Assembly (NCBI GenBank): GCA_963971535.1
Contig: OZ020588.1
Coordinates: forward strand, 118,978,414 to 119,042,413
Origin: Notolepis coatsorum
Lineage: Eukaryota; Chordata; Actinopteri; Aulopiformes; Paralepididae
Length of the DNA: 64,000 bases
Reading direction: 5' to 3'
Every line of letters starts with the position of its first letter. Within the stretch, counting starts at the first letter, position 1. A program made the translations under genes and the position numbers. Of the stretch, positions 32,800-43,980 are shown one piece after another. The notes beneath the pieces are model-generated. The model had not been told where the DNA came from. It saw nothing but the letters and a program-made list of their open reading frames with translations, and made no database searches.

Positions 32800-33930
32800 A
32801 AAATAGCAAAAGAAAACAGTATTATTTACCCCTGTAGTTTTCAAAAATAGCTTTACAAAAATTTCTTAAAAACCAAAAGCGAATTACTCATTCTTAACTG
32901 TATATCAGCATTGTTCCACAAAGCGCTTCACAGAAACCATCAAGCATTCACACTCACACAGTCATACACTACTGGTGGTTGTGAGCAGCATCAGCAAACA
33001 CAGCTGCCCTGTGGCAGACTGACGGAATCATGTCTGCTAATCAGCGCCAACCACCATCAACAACCTTCATAAATACATTCAACATTAATGGAATAGGCTA
33101 ACTACCAACTTAGCTGTAGCAGTTAGCTGTTATATGCAATCACATATGTTTAACTACGGGGTAGTAGTTGACCTAGTTGTTAGCTTAAGCTAGTTAGCTG
33201 TGGTTATTTACAAACATGTAGATGAGACTAATCATATACAGATCGAGAACATGGCTAACAGTTGGGAATTCTAAGGTACATCTTATTTAAGCATGTAAAA
33301 TGGCAACTAATCAATTCAATCAATTAGATTACCAATATTATATCAACATGAAAATTTGGAAGGGAACATAATAGTATTTTATTTTAGTATTTACTATTAT
33401 AATATTAGTAGCCGATTAATTTGCAGCCCGTCCTAGGTTCTGATTGGCTCTCTAGGTTAGCACTTTAGCTTCTGATGCTGTGGTGGGCACTAGTCCTAAC
33501 ATTGCTAACTAAACTTTTAGTCAGAGAAAAAATGTCACGAGTCACAACTATTTACGTCCACGTGCTGTAAGGAATCAGGAATACGGAAAGCACATTGTCT
33601 TGTAATAGAATGACTGAAATCACTGCAAGAGCTAGTATAGGCTAGCTAGCCCTCATGAACCGGCAGACACCAACAGTAGAATATGCACTAGGCTACTGCA
33701 TGCACTTGTCATGTTACTGTTGGTTCCTTCCACTTGAACTTCATCATCATTAGCAGCAGCAGCGGGTAAACATGTCTGTAATTTTAGAACATTGTTCTGC
33801 GTCTTTTACTAGCAATTTTAGTTTTTTAATTCTAGCTTTTTCAGCTCCACCCTTTCTTTTTTTGCATTCTCCATTTCTGCGCTTCTAGGCCTACTCGCGG
33901 TTGGGAGGAAACGTGAATCTCATTCACTGA
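32800..33930. other. Unassigned AT-rich sequence
   Basis: The segment at about 32890-32990 (AAAGCGCTTCACAGAAACCA...) looks like the antisense of a fish LINE/SINE 3' tail, perhaps continuing 32065-32110 and split by the SINE. Otherwise nothing was identified. Confidence 0.35.
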
Positions 33931-33934
33931 TGTC

Positions 33935-34710
33935 TCATGTCTCATTCAAGACTGGCTAACAAAAGCATGTCTTTCACTTAACACCAAGAAAACAGTGTGT
34001 ATGATGTTCACAAAGTCACCAGTAGAGGTCACTCACTCTAATGTGTTTCTGGGAGAGGCGGAGCTGGACATTGTACATTAATTCAAGTATCTTGGGGTCA
34101 CATTGGACTCTACATTGACCTTCAAAAAGTCATGTGAAGAAAGTGACAAACAGTCAAGTTTAACATCGAAAACTTCAGGCAGATCAGGCCCTGCCTGCCA
34201 GTTAATGCTGCAAGGATGTTTCTGCATTCAATGATTTTATCACACATCGAGTAGGCCTACTGTTTTATCAACTGGTCTCTTTTATATGTCACTACTCTTA
34301 CACCAATATAATTACTCTACAAAAAAGCCATAAAAGTATTTGATAGGAAACCAATTTCATTTCATCACTGTAATGTTTTAGAAAAACATAACATGCTAAG
34401 TTTCGAGAATTTCCAAGTTTTCAAATATACTTGCTTCATGTACAAGGTTCTGCATGGACTTGCCCCTCCCCCATTGAATGAGTTCATCCAACAGAAAGCA
34501 GACACTGGCATTACCACCAGGGCCATCAGTAGAGGGGACTGTAAGGTGCCTTTTCGGTATACTACCATTGCAAAAACTGTGTTCTCTGTTAAAAGTGGTA
34601 ACTACTGGAATAGCCTGCCAGTTGTGATTAGAGAGTGCCCTACATACTCCATGTTCAAGACCCATCTTAAACTGCATCTTAAGGCAAACCAGAACTGTGA
34701 TCATTTTTAA
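33935..34710 (+). pseudogene. L2-like LINE reverse transcriptase, C-terminal fragment
   Basis: The early part, in broken frames, reads WLTKACLSLNTKKTVCMMF, then EAELDIVH-FKYLGVTLDSTLTFKK, the post-palm segment of L2-type RTs. From 34393 a clean frame gives FENFQVFKYTCFMYKVLHGLAP and continues with PLNEF ... YWNSLPVVIRECPTYSMFKTHLKLHLK, the usual C-terminal end. Catalytic palm motifs are missing. It is distinct from the LINE at 1057-2466. Confidence 0.7.
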
Positions 34711-34744
34711 TCTGATTTAGTTTATGCAACTTGTTTATTGTTTT

Positions 34745-35150
34745 ATTGCCGGCCCACACACTGGCCCACACACCGGCCCACATAATGGCCCACACACCGG
34801 CCCACATATGGCCCACACACTGGCCCACACACTACACCGGCCCACACACTACACCGGCCCACACACCGGCCCACATTAGTGGCCCACACACTGGCCCACA
34901 CACTGGCCCACACACCGGCCCACACACTGGCCCACATACTGGCCCACACCCCGGCCCAGACACCGGCCCACATACTGGCCCACACACTGGCCCACACACT
35001 GGCCCACATTAGTGGCCCACACACCGACTCACACACTGGCCCACACACCGGCCCACACACTGGCCCACATTAGTGGCCCACACACCGACTCACACACTGG
35101 CCCACACACTGGCCCACACATCGGCCCACACACTGGCCCACACATTGACA
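34745..35150 (+). repeat. GGCCCACAC(A/T) minisatellite
   Basis: Tandem 14-bp units GGCCCACACACTGG / GGCCCACACACCGG with interspersed GGCCCACATTAGT. The same motif lies just inside the left end of the middle hAT (30878-30925), so the array probably expanded from its sub-terminal repeats. It is followed by A and T homopolymers at 35150-35215. Confidence 0.9.
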
Positions 35151-35283
35151 AAAAAAAAAAATAATTAAAAAGTAAAAAAAAAAAAAAAAAAAACATTTTT
35201 TTTTTTTTTTTTTTGGACCAGCCCACTTTGGTCCCGGCCCATCGGGATTCGTCCCGAACGTCCCGATGGCCAGTCCGCCACTG

Positions 35284-35427
35284 CCTGCCATCCTCTGTCT
35301 CTGTGCGCTGCCTGCCATCCTCTGTCTGTGCGCTGCCTGCCATCCTCTGTCTGTGCGCTGCCTGCCATCCTCTGTCTGTGCGCTGCCTGCCATCCTCTGT
35401 CTGTGCGCTGCCTGCCATCCTCTGTCT
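35284..35427 (+). repeat. 25-bp minisatellite, right part
   Basis: Continuation of the 30462-30832 array after the inserted hAT element, about six units. Confidence 0.9.
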
Positions 35428-35902
35428 AAGAACGCAAAGGACACAAGCACAGGTGTCACAGTTCTTCATGACTGAAACATCTCCTGAGATTGATTCGGTA
35501 TGGGATATTACATCTTATTTATCTGGTTGTGTTTTTAACTAGATGTCAGTATTTCTATTTACCTGCCCTGGCAGCCAGGAGCCTACTCTTCTTTGCACTT
35601 TATTTTTTATTAATCTTTTAATTTGGGTCACACAAGTGTTTCATTGTATTATTGTCCTCTTTCAGTAAAAGTGTTCCCAGGCTTTGTTTTTACAGCACTT
35701 TATATGCATACAGTATTATGCTCAAGTTGAGGCTATAGTTCAGCCAATTTATTTAAACAATGTTAAATGCAAATAAAGCACTTTAAACTTTAAGTATGAC
35801 TAAATGCTTTCTTGATTATATATAGTAACTGTTCCAAAATGCATAGATTTCTATGCATTTCAGGAGTTTGGGGGGCTGGCTCCCCAAAATAATTAAATAA
35901 CA

Positions 35903-35924
35903 TAACCCTAACCCTAACCCTAAA
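35903..35924 (-). repeat. Short telomere-like (TAACCC)3
   Basis: Three units of the vertebrate telomere hexamer inside the outer hAT element. Too short to imply a chromosome end. Confidence 0.8.
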
Positions 35925-36082
35925 ACCGAAATAAAAAATAAATAAAATAGTGACAAAATCCGCCCATTTTCGCCCAAAAAACGCCCCAAAACCGCCCACA
36001 TTTGTTTCCGCGCGCTACGCGCACGCTCGATGACAGGTGTCCCTTATTTCTATTGGTCAAAGGTGGCAACCCTAGACACCAC

Positions 36083-36454
36083 CCACCAGAGAGACCGTCG
36101 GACCAGCCGACTGCCTCCCGCGGCAATAGTATCCAGCTGCACAGCCGGAGAGCAACGCTGGCGGGGGAACTGCCCAGCGACGCGCACTCCGCTCCGGCCG
36201 CCGCTGAGGCTCACCTGCCTGCCACAAACGTGGAGCAGGAAAGCCCCACTACCCCCCGAGGAAGCCCGAATGTGAAGCGCCGGTGGAGGTCAGAATAATC
36301 CTCTAGACTCTCCGGTGGTGACGACATTATTCTTTCCTTCTCCCGTAAATTATTGAGAGAGGGAAAAACAAAAGACAATGTCAACACAGCTCCTATAACT
36401 AACACTAACTACTACAGCACTGATCTGAAGAAGGTGCACTGCAGCACGGACTTC
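36083..36454. other. Unassigned GC-rich flank
   Basis: No gene recognised; a 98-codon plus-strand frame here lacks motifs. Confidence 0.4.
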
Positions 36455-36620
36455 CAGGTGGTGAAAGTAGGGAAGGAGCTAGTAGTATGGCCATGACCCC
36501 GCTTATATGTGAGCGGATGTGGGCGTGGTCAGGCAGGTGTAGGTGAGTGCACGTGGTTGAAAGTTTTCATGATAGCATATGATTAAAGGGACAGTTCCAA
36601 TAGAGCAGAGCGTGAAGCCA
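36455..36620 (+). repeat. Dispersed repeat shared with 63815-63990
   Basis: GTGGTGAAAGTAGGGAAGGA ... GAGCGGATGTGGG ... GATTAAAGGGACAGTTCCAA is found, inverted and diverged, at the right edge of the window. Class unknown. Confidence 0.65.
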
Positions 36621-36639
36621 TATGAAATATAACAGGGAT

Positions 36640-37540
36640 ACGTCCCCAAAGACTTCAAAATTGCGAGAGTGACCCCCCTGCACAAAAAAGGCCGCAAATT
36701 AGACCCAGGCAACTACCGCCCTGTTTCTATTCTTACCTCCATCTCGATAGTCATGGAAACAATTGTCTACGAACAGGTCGAAAAGTACCTTGCGGGAAAA
36801 CTAATCTACGAATTCCAATCTGGCTTCTGAACATCCCACTCCACTGACACATGCCTTCTCTATTTGAACAACCACATCAAACAAGAGGTGGATGCGGGCA
36901 AATACTGCGGCATGGTCATGCTGGACCTCCAAAAGGCTTTCGACACTGTCAATCACTCCATTCTGATTGACAAGCTAAAAGCAATTGGTTTTGATAGTTC
37001 ATCAGTGAGCTGGATGCAATCCTACCTGGAGGGGAGAGAACAGATGGTGGAGGTAAATGGCACACTACCCCCCCCCCCCCCCCCCCTCCCAGTGAGCTGT
37101 GGCGTTTCACAAGGAAGCATACTAGGTATATATACTACGTTACTGTTCCTAATTCATGCAAATGACATGTCATCAGCTTGTGACTGCAACCTGTTTCTGT
37201 TTGCGGACGACTCAGCCCTGCTGGCTTCTGACAGGGACAAGTTGCAGGTTGAAAAAGCCCTCAGCTCTGAACTCGGCAGAATCTACACCTGGCTTGCTGA
37301 TAACAAACTATCATTACACCTGGGTAAAACAGAGTACATTATCTTTGGATCAAATAACAAAAGCAGCAAGGCCAACGGCTTCTCTGTTACAGTGGGTGAC
37401 AATTGTCACAAGGAAAGATGACATTACATACCTGGGTTCCATCCTAGAGGCAAATCTTTCCTGTGACAAAATGGCAACCAATGTAATAAAAAAAGTCAAC
37501 CAATGAACAAGATTCCTGTACCGGATCTCCTCTCTGGTAA
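36640..37540 (+). pseudogene. L2/CR1-group LINE reverse transcriptase, second copy
   Basis: Same family as 1057-2009 but covering a more N-terminal part: PKDFKIARVTPLHKKGRKLDP, NYRPVSILTS, EFQSGF followed by an in-frame TGA (about 36828), then MVMLDLQKAFDTVNHSIL (first catalytic Asp), SCGVSQGSILG, an extra short insertion, and LFLFADDSALL with an intact FADD. A frameshift at about 37405 and an abrupt stop at 37540, where another LINE tail begins, make it inactive. A C run at 37070-37086 sits at the same place as in the other copy. Confidence 0.8.
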
Positions 37541-38570
37541 ACAATAATAATAATAAACTTTATTTGTATAGCACCTTTCATACAGAAACTGCAGCTCAAA
37601 GTGCTTCACAACAGAAAAAAGACAGGCATAAAATGAGCACATGAAGTGCAGACATATAAAATCACAGTTTTTCACATTAGGATCTAACATCCCAACAGGC
37701 CACCTTGTTTATGGTTTGAGTCAGTTTTAAATAGACAATAATAAAAAGAGTAAGATAAAATAGACAGAATAAAATAGTGCAATAGTGCATTGCAATAAAA
37801 TAGTAGAATAGAATAGATTAAAATAGTTCTGGATTACTGTTCAACAGTTCAAAGTCGTCTTTACCTTCTCTGTTTGGTATCCACAGTTTAAAACTTGACA
37901 GTCTTCCCTCCTGTTTTATACCCACTTTGACGCTTCGAACCTCCCACTCAGGGCAAACCTCCCTCTCAGGGCGCAGTTCCCCCTTTCAGGGTGCAGTTCT
38001 AGGCTTGGGTCCTACACAATTTTAAAGCCTGATAGTCTCTTGTTTAAAACCCACAGTTTAATACCTGACAGTTTTGAACCTGTAATAAAAAGTAATAGAC
38101 AGAGTAAAATAATACAGTGCTATAAAATAGTAGAATAGAATAGATAGTAAAATTATGCAATAGAATGGACAGAGTAAAATAATGCTACAGTACAATCAAC
38201 AGTGGGGTATATTAGAAGGATATGGTGAAGAGGTACGTTTTTAGCTTATTTTTGAAAATATTAAGAGATCTAGCTTCCCTACTGTCCATAGGTAGTGTGT
38301 TCCATAACTTGCATAGTTTGCAAAGGCTGCATCCCAGATTCTCCTGTGGTTTTGAACCTTCAATAGACCAGTAGTAGATGATCGCAATGTTCTAGGAGGC
38401 ACATAGTTGACTAGAGAATTTGCAATGTAGCTTGGTCCTGTTCCATTTAGTGCTTTGTATATAAGGAGGAGGACCTTGAAATAAATTCTAAATGTTACCG
38501 GAAGCCAGTGTAGGTTAGCTACTGTAATACTGGACTGATGTGGTCTCTCCTCTTGGTTCTAGTTAGTAGC
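37541..38570 (-). pseudogene. L2-like LINE C-terminus and 3' UTR
   Basis: The minus strand at about 38570-38220 reads TRTKRRDHISPVLQ, then (frameshifted) FKVLLLIYKALNGTGPSYIANSL, VNYVPPRTLRSST and LKRTSSPYP, a typical L2-type RT C-terminal segment. The rest, to 37541, is 3' UTR ending in a TTATTA run. The terminal AAAGTGCTTCACA / TTTGTATAGCACCTTTC motif is common in fish LINE and SINE tails. Confidence 0.65.
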
Positions 38571-38616
38571 CTAGCCAGGGCCGCATCAGGGGGTGTGCGA
38601 GCAGTGCGGTCGCACA

Positions 38617-38699
38617 GGGCCTCGCGGGAAGGGGGGCCTCACAAAATAATTTTTTTTTTTTTTTTTTTTTTTTGCGAGGCCCCCCTTCCCGCAAGGCCC
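38617..38699. repeat. Strong hairpin, 24-bp GC-rich arms
   Basis: GGGCCTCGCGGGAAGGGGGG at 38617 pairs with the inverted copy at 38674-38699 across an A/T loop containing about 25 T. Probably a small foldback of hAT type. Confidence 0.8.
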
Positions 38700-38705
38700 T
38701 TTTTC

Positions 38706-38997
38706 ATCACAGACATAAAATCTAGTTTTGCTTATATGCTTATATATTTCACATTAGACACGTTTGTAGAATGTGTCTGACTTGTTCCTGGGTCTGCAGT
38801 GACATACTCACTATTGGAGCTCTGGGGCTCTGCAGCAGACATACTATTGGTTTCAACGAAGGGAGTGGTTACTTACATCATGTGTAGTACGCCGGCGTGA
38901 GTCAGCTGCGTTTGACTATTTCGCGCGTGCAGCTTTTGACTATTATGCTTAGTTATGCCAGCCAAGACGAAGAGGTCGGTCATTATCAGTCGGTCGG
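38706..38997. other. Unassigned
   Basis: Nothing recognised. Confidence 0.4.
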
Positions 38998-39279
38998 TCA
39001 CCAAGGAACGTTGACGAAAGGCCTCTCGCTGGCGGGACAAATGGCCGGAGCCTTGTCATGATGCAGTCGGGATATAGCCATGATGATGTCGGCTAGTAGC
39101 TAGCTTAGCTAAAAGCTAACTAGCGTTAGCTAACCTAGAGACAGCGCATGCAGCCAAGATGAAGTGGATGGTCGTTTGGCAGATGAACTTCGTCAACTCC
39201 ACGCGGTTGTCTCCATCCTCTTGGACGTTTGGTGAGTTTTTAACCTATTCTATTAACTCTATTCTATTCCCGCCGTGGA

Positions 39280-39318
<39 letters not shown>

Positions 39319-39757
39319 AGCTAAACTGGCCGACTAGCTGTTGTAGTACTACTAGTAGCTAACGGTGTGTGGCCTGGTGTCAGCACCTGTATGTAGCCGC
39401 ATAGCTTGCTTCTGCGTTAGCTAATGGTTAGCGATAGCCTGGTTGAGCTAACTGTTAGCCAGTTAGCTGTTTAGCTACGACGTTAGCTGCCGGCTGCGCT
39501 CGACTGGGAACGTTCGTTTGATGCTATCAGTTAGCCTTGAGTTAGCTGTTAGCTTGTGCTACGACCATTGACATTAGCCGTGAGAATAGCAGGGGGTTCT
39601 GGCACTCTGACTACGACATCATCTTTGACAGAAGATGTAGTCGGGCCTGCACCATGACAAGGCTCTGGCCATAGCTTATTTTTGTCCCGACAGCGAGAGG
39701 CCTTTCGTCAACGTGGAGACCTGTGTTGCGGCCTTTCGCCCTGCGTTCCTTGGTGCA
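38998..39757. repeat. Long imperfect inverted repeat around a TAGC-rich core
   Basis: Left arm 38998-39065 (CACCAAGGAACGTTGACGAAAGGCCTCTCGCT...CCTTGTCATG) recurs inverted at 39640-39714 and, for the CCAAGGAACG part, at about 39745-39757. The core is rich in GTTAGCTA-type motifs and contains a CT array (39284-39315). No transposase or clear target duplication. Confidence 0.65.
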
Positions 39758-40773
39758 GGTAAGATTAATGAAAATGTCATGACATTACCCCACTCTTCCT
39801 TCCTTCCCCTCCTGAATGTTTTGTTAATAACGATGTTTTTTTCCAGGCAAAACATATGTTACTTCACAACATTTGGAGATACGACATGTGCTGTGTGTGA
39901 ATTCATTGTCTTGGTCGTTTGTGTAGCTTGGGTAGCGTTGGGCCGTTGGCCAAAGCTGTGTGTGGCCTGGTGTCAGTAGCCTACCTGGCTAGCCTTTAGC
40001 TGTCGGCCATTGGCTCCTTGCTGCTTGGTTTTCTCTGGTATAGACCCTCTTCTCTTTGGATTTAAGTGTTGATCTTTGTCCTTTTGGATCTATGTATATT
40101 CATGTTGCCTTTGTGAAGTTATCTTTTCCTTCTGTTTTGTTCTTTCATTAAAAGTTGAATATCCTTTAGGGGGTCATCTTTGCTTATCTCTCTCATACAT
40201 GCTCTCTCTCTAACACACATGCTCTCTCTCTCTCTCTCTCTTTCTAACACACACAGTCTGCCTATGGTGGCCTTTCTCGATGGCTAGGCTGTGCTCGCTG
40301 AGTCTGTACCTAGTCAAGGATCTTCTGTCACAGTGCTCAGGTATTCTGCCACTGTGTACTCTCTGTTTAGGGCCAAATAGCATTTCAATTTCTTTCCAAT
40401 GTGTCTCTCTCTCTGTACACTGTATATTGACTGTAGAACGGGAGCTCTCTCTCGCTCTCTCTCTTGCTATATGTTGACTGTATCATGCCCAGCCTCGGGC
40501 AGCGCTATTATTTACGAATATGTTGACTGTATGAAAAAAAAATATATATATAGACGATGACATGTAACAATGATCAGTTGGACGTGGTGCATCTCAGGAT
40601 GTCCACCGATGTCACAGATGACACAGAGGTTTAATCTGAGATCCCAAGGAGAGGAGAGTGATGGACAGCTGTGGGAAATTAGATGGTTGTCGATGGTAAC
40701 AGATGGTTGGCATAGAAACAAGGCATCTCAAGAGCCCCTTTTCAAGCCCACGCATTATCATCGTATTGTATTG
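39758..40773. other. Unassigned, short CT arrays
   Basis: CT microsatellites at about 40200-40245 and 40440-40465. No gene was recognised; an 88-codon frame at 39713-39979 has no motif. Confidence 0.45.
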
Positions 40774-41225
40774 TAACAAAAACGTGGGTTGTACCACAAG
40801 CAGGAGAAACTGCTTGTTTGCAGGGGAAGCTGCTGTTTCTCAAAGCCCTTAAATAATCAAATGCACAACCGGGGTACAAAAGGTAACACTCTTTATTAGA
40901 TAAAAACCATAGATAAAGAGACCAGAGTTAATATTCCTACCAGGGAGAATGGGGTTAACAGACCAGGGGGATAACCAGCCACAGTAAGGCTTCCATTGGA
41001 AATCACTACACCTCGGGCTAAGCCTAATAGCCTAGCTTTAGAGTACACCACTAACCACGGCACGCTACCCTCTACAAGAGGCACTGCACATCACCAAACA
41101 ATGCACACAAAATCAACCAGCACTGCAACCGCCAATCACTGGTTCAACGTGAACACAGGACCACCTCCCGGTGCTAATTGCCCCTCCCTCATCTGCTTCC
41201 GCCTGCCACCCTTCAATTAGTTAAC
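40774..41225 (-). repeat. Possible solo LTR
   Basis: On the minus strand an AATAAA signal (in CTAATAAAGAGTG, about 40892-40904) is followed by roughly 110 bases ending ...GTTTTTGTTACA. This layout is like an LTR R-U5. The left boundary is uncertain. Confidence 0.35.
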
Positions 41226-41879
41226 CTGTTAAGCTGTAGCCCTATTTTCAGAAATTTCGCCTAAAGGTACATGCCTAAGTAAATGGAAGATTGCTCCACT
41301 TCTACAAGGCCAATATGCATGTTCTTGGTATCTTGGAACATCTAGGGACCTGGGGGTATGTATTTCCAGTGTCAGAAATATTGTGTCTGTTACTAGGCTT
41401 GAGTAAATTGTAATGAAAAAAAGGAGAATATAAATTATGATTTATTTTTGCATCTGTGCCGGTGAATAACACCATGTTACAATTGTGCTGGAACAAAACT
41501 CACTCACTGAGCTCATTCAGCACCTTCTTGAGATCAAGTGTAAAGCAAATTAATAAAGGGAAGATGATTAAACAGAAGGATTTGTAGATACAGTAATAAA
41601 TGATAATCTAATACAAAAAATCATATTTGACCTTGAACTTGACCTTGACCTTATTATGGTAAAATCATACATCTATGGATAGGGAAAATGCTCCTCTTTC
41701 CAATGGCAGGGTTACATCTGGATTTAGTCATTTCCTTGGGGTTTTACGATAAATTCTTATTTTCTGTAAATTGTATAAAACATCGGTACAAATTTAAATA
41801 TACAATTTGACTGCTGTTTTAATAGGGTTATGGTCTTTACTCTGGCTACAAATAAAAAATTTAAAAACATAATATCCTT
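41226..41879. other. Unassigned AT-rich sequence
   Basis: No gene or repeat boundary recognised. Confidence 0.45.
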
Positions 41880-43203
41880 TTAACACATCCACCGCCAAAA
41901 ACGGCTTACGACGGGTTTCAAGGTCATGCGAATTCCGCCATTCCACGGCGTACGACGTTATTGAGATCATATTACATTTTTTCGCCATGGTATTCATAAC
42001 TCCCTCACCCAGCCTCGGCTGAGACAGTGGGACTCGGCACAACCGTGCAACGCTTCAATACCGCCACCCGGTGGATGATCGGGCGAGTTACAACCGGAAA
42101 TGGATCTCTGGTGATCTCTGTGCATCTGGGAAATGCGTCCGGCAGTCACATATTGTTGCGGGACTCTAGACACACATCTGTGTATATGGATCGCTGCTAG
42201 GGATGCTCGATATTGGCTTTTTTACCGATACCGATATTGTCCAACTCTTAATTTCCGATACCGATATCAACCGATATCAACCGATATCAACCGATACCGA
42301 TATATGCAGGGTTTCCCCCCCCAAAAATTTTATAATTTCAGGTAATTAACATTACATATCTCTTGTTGTGGAATTAACACATTATGCATACTTTTGACAA
42401 TAATTAAAATCTGAATTTGTTCTTACTTGCTTGCCTGGGTAAATAAAAGTTATAGAAATGTAAAAAAAAAACGATACCGATATTTTCCGATATCACATTT
42501 TAATGCCGATATCGGCCGATAATATCGGTAGGCCGATAATATCGGACATCCCTAATCGCTGCCATAACTCAATAATCGATATGATTTGGGCGTTTATTTC
42601 GCCATACAAACCGGAAATGGATCTAGTCGATCGACGCCAAATAAGTGGGATATTTTTCCTCCAGTCTCATCGGCGAACGGTAAGAGGACAGTAACGTTAC
42701 TTTCAGCGTGATTGCTTATTATTATTAATGCAAACTGCTCTGATCAATATATCACCCATACTACATAAAGCATTTACTGACGATCACGGAATTATAAACG
42801 ACCCCCCCCCCCGTTCATCCACGCATGATGAGTCATAACGTTTAGAATCGTATTCAGTTGGATTTTTTTATATAGCGTGTATCACGAATAAACTGCAATC
42901 GATAATCTATATTATGCGTTTAGGCCTATAACTAGCGTTCTAGGAATTACCGCAGTTAACGAATATTTTTTTAATATTCTAGACGTTATATTCATTTTCG
43001 TATGAATCTATGAATGAAAAATTATAACGTTCCTACATCCTGAACGATAGATAATCGATGTTGAATGGGCCATAGTAATGTCAATTTAGCAATACAATTT
43101 AAAAAGTTATAGCCCTGCAAAGAAGGTGAACATCTCCATAGGCTTAGAGTGGTGGCAGAGAGTGGTATGAGAGGGGCAAACTGCGTGGCAGTTAATGTGT
43201 TAA
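41880..43203. mobile_element. piggyBac-like TTAA element with nested hAT MITE
   Basis: TTAA lies at 41880-41883 and 43200-43203. The ends TTAACACATCCACCGCCA and (right, inward) TTAACACATTAACTGCCA are inverted repeats with few mismatches. The core around 42590-43010 (TCTAGTCGATCGACGCC, TTCGTATGAATC) belongs to the same broad family as the other TTAA elements here. Non-coding. Confidence 0.68.
42198..42554. mobile_element. hAT MITE (357 bp), inverted copy of 31197-31570
   Basis: It runs TAGGGATGCTCGAT ... ATCGGACATCCCTA with a perfect 8-bp duplication ATCGCTGC (42190-42197 and 42555-42562). Confidence 0.88.
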
Positions 43204-43505
43204 CATCCAAGGGCCCACATTTGGGCCCTCATGAGGACGATTTGCGATGCCACTTTGCCGACCTCTAGCGGCTCGGGTGTGCATTTCTTAAAGCCCTATT
43301 TGTTGCCTGTCGATTGCCCTTTCAGGTGACAAAATCCGCTCAGCGGTTCTCGAGTTATATGCCAATATGTGAGAAGTACACATTACCACCCCGACTCCCG
43401 GGACTCCCGCTCCGTCAATCATTTGGCGATCTCAAAAATGTTTGGACAGGGTTGTAGCCAATGAGTGTGGCTTTCCACTGATACCCCACATGGGGATCTA
43501 ATATG
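43204..43505 (+). repeat. Dispersed repeat shared with 57135-57490
   Basis: Shared blocks include AGGACGATTTGC, GGCTCGGGTGTGCAT, TTGTTGCCTGTCGAT, CAGCGGTTCTCGAGTTA and GGGTTGTAGCCAATGAGTGT. It truncates the Gypsy integrase that follows. Class unknown. Confidence 0.75.
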
Positions 43506-43971
43506 GTATCTTCCGCTTCCCTGTACTGTGTTTTGTTTGAACCAATGAGAATTCATGTTGCTACCAGTCACACAACCCAGAGATCTCTGTTGGAGACCAT
43601 TGATGAATGTGCACCCTTGTGCCAGGTGGGCCCTGATGCCATTCTTCAAGGATTGGTTCAGCCATTCAACACCCCAGTTCACAGCCAGGTTGTAGAACGA
43701 CGTGCGGATATGACGTATCCCCTTACCTCCCAGGTAGGAGGCCAGTTCGTGGGAGATCATTTGGGGGCCATTGTCCATCGTGATTCTCTTGGGCAGGCTC
43801 CAGCGTGTGAACAGGGACTCGAGAATCTCAATCAGCTCCCCGGCTGTGACCGAGCCCACGGGCGCACCTCAGGCCACTTGGAGTGGAGGTCGTAGACCAC
43901 AACGAGGAAACGCTGGTGGAGCAGTACCCCATGCAGTTCACCACAGATGTCGAGCTGCAGGTGCTCCCAGG
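43506..43971 (-). pseudogene. Gypsy integrase core
   Basis: The minus strand reads PWEHLQLDICGELHGV (first catalytic Asp), FLVVVYDLHSKWPEV, SVTAGELIEILESLFTRWSLP, TMDNGPQMISHELASYL (second Asp), then IRHIRTSFYNLAVNWGVEWLNQ (Glu in GVEW; usually GGVERLNQ). One frameshift lies near 43845. The sequence then runs into the 43204-43505 repeat. Confidence 0.82.
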
Positions 43972-43980
43972 GCTGGGACG

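Larger units (their letters stand above)
30833..35283. mobile_element. Middle hAT element, inserted in the minisatellite
   Basis: The termini CAGTGGCGGACTGGGAC and (right end) GGCCAGTCCGCCACTG are inverted. Both flanks read CCTGCCAT (30825-30832 and 35284-35291), an 8-bp duplication, although the target is itself repetitive. It contains the small hAT at 31197-31570, a CT array, a SINE, an L2-like fragment and the GGCCCACAC array. No transposase of its own was recognised. Confidence 0.7.
30168..36074. mobile_element. Outer hAT element of a three-level nest
   Basis: The termini TAGGGTTTCCACC and GGTGGCAACCCTA are inverted and flanked by a perfect 8-bp duplication, GACACCAC (30160-30167 and 36075-36082). 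The left arm carries a minisatellite (30462-30832) that resumes after the inner element (35284-35427). A short plus-strand frame after the array (KNAKDTSTGVTVLHD / MTETSPEIDSVWDITSYL) may be a transposase relic, but I cannot assign it. Confidence 0.75.

Noticed and set aside
34745-35150. Protein of His-Thr-Gly-Pro repeats
   Set aside because: Artefact of the GGCCCACAC minisatellite; no start context or flanking domain.
30462-35427. CRISPR-like array
   Set aside because: The units are contiguous tandem repeats without unique spacers, in a vertebrate-type sequence.
35903-35924. Interstitial telomeric repeat or chromosome fusion scar
   Set aside because: Only three hexamers, within a transposon; common by chance or as transposon sequence.
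38538-38780. Small membrane-like plus-strand frame
   Set aside because: It spans a foldback hairpin with a T run, which yields a false Phe-rich hydrophobic stretch.
39159-39979. Possible host gene first exons (GT splice sites near 39232 and 39758)
   Set aside because: The frames are short and lie within or beside an inverted repeat; no motif or continuation was found.
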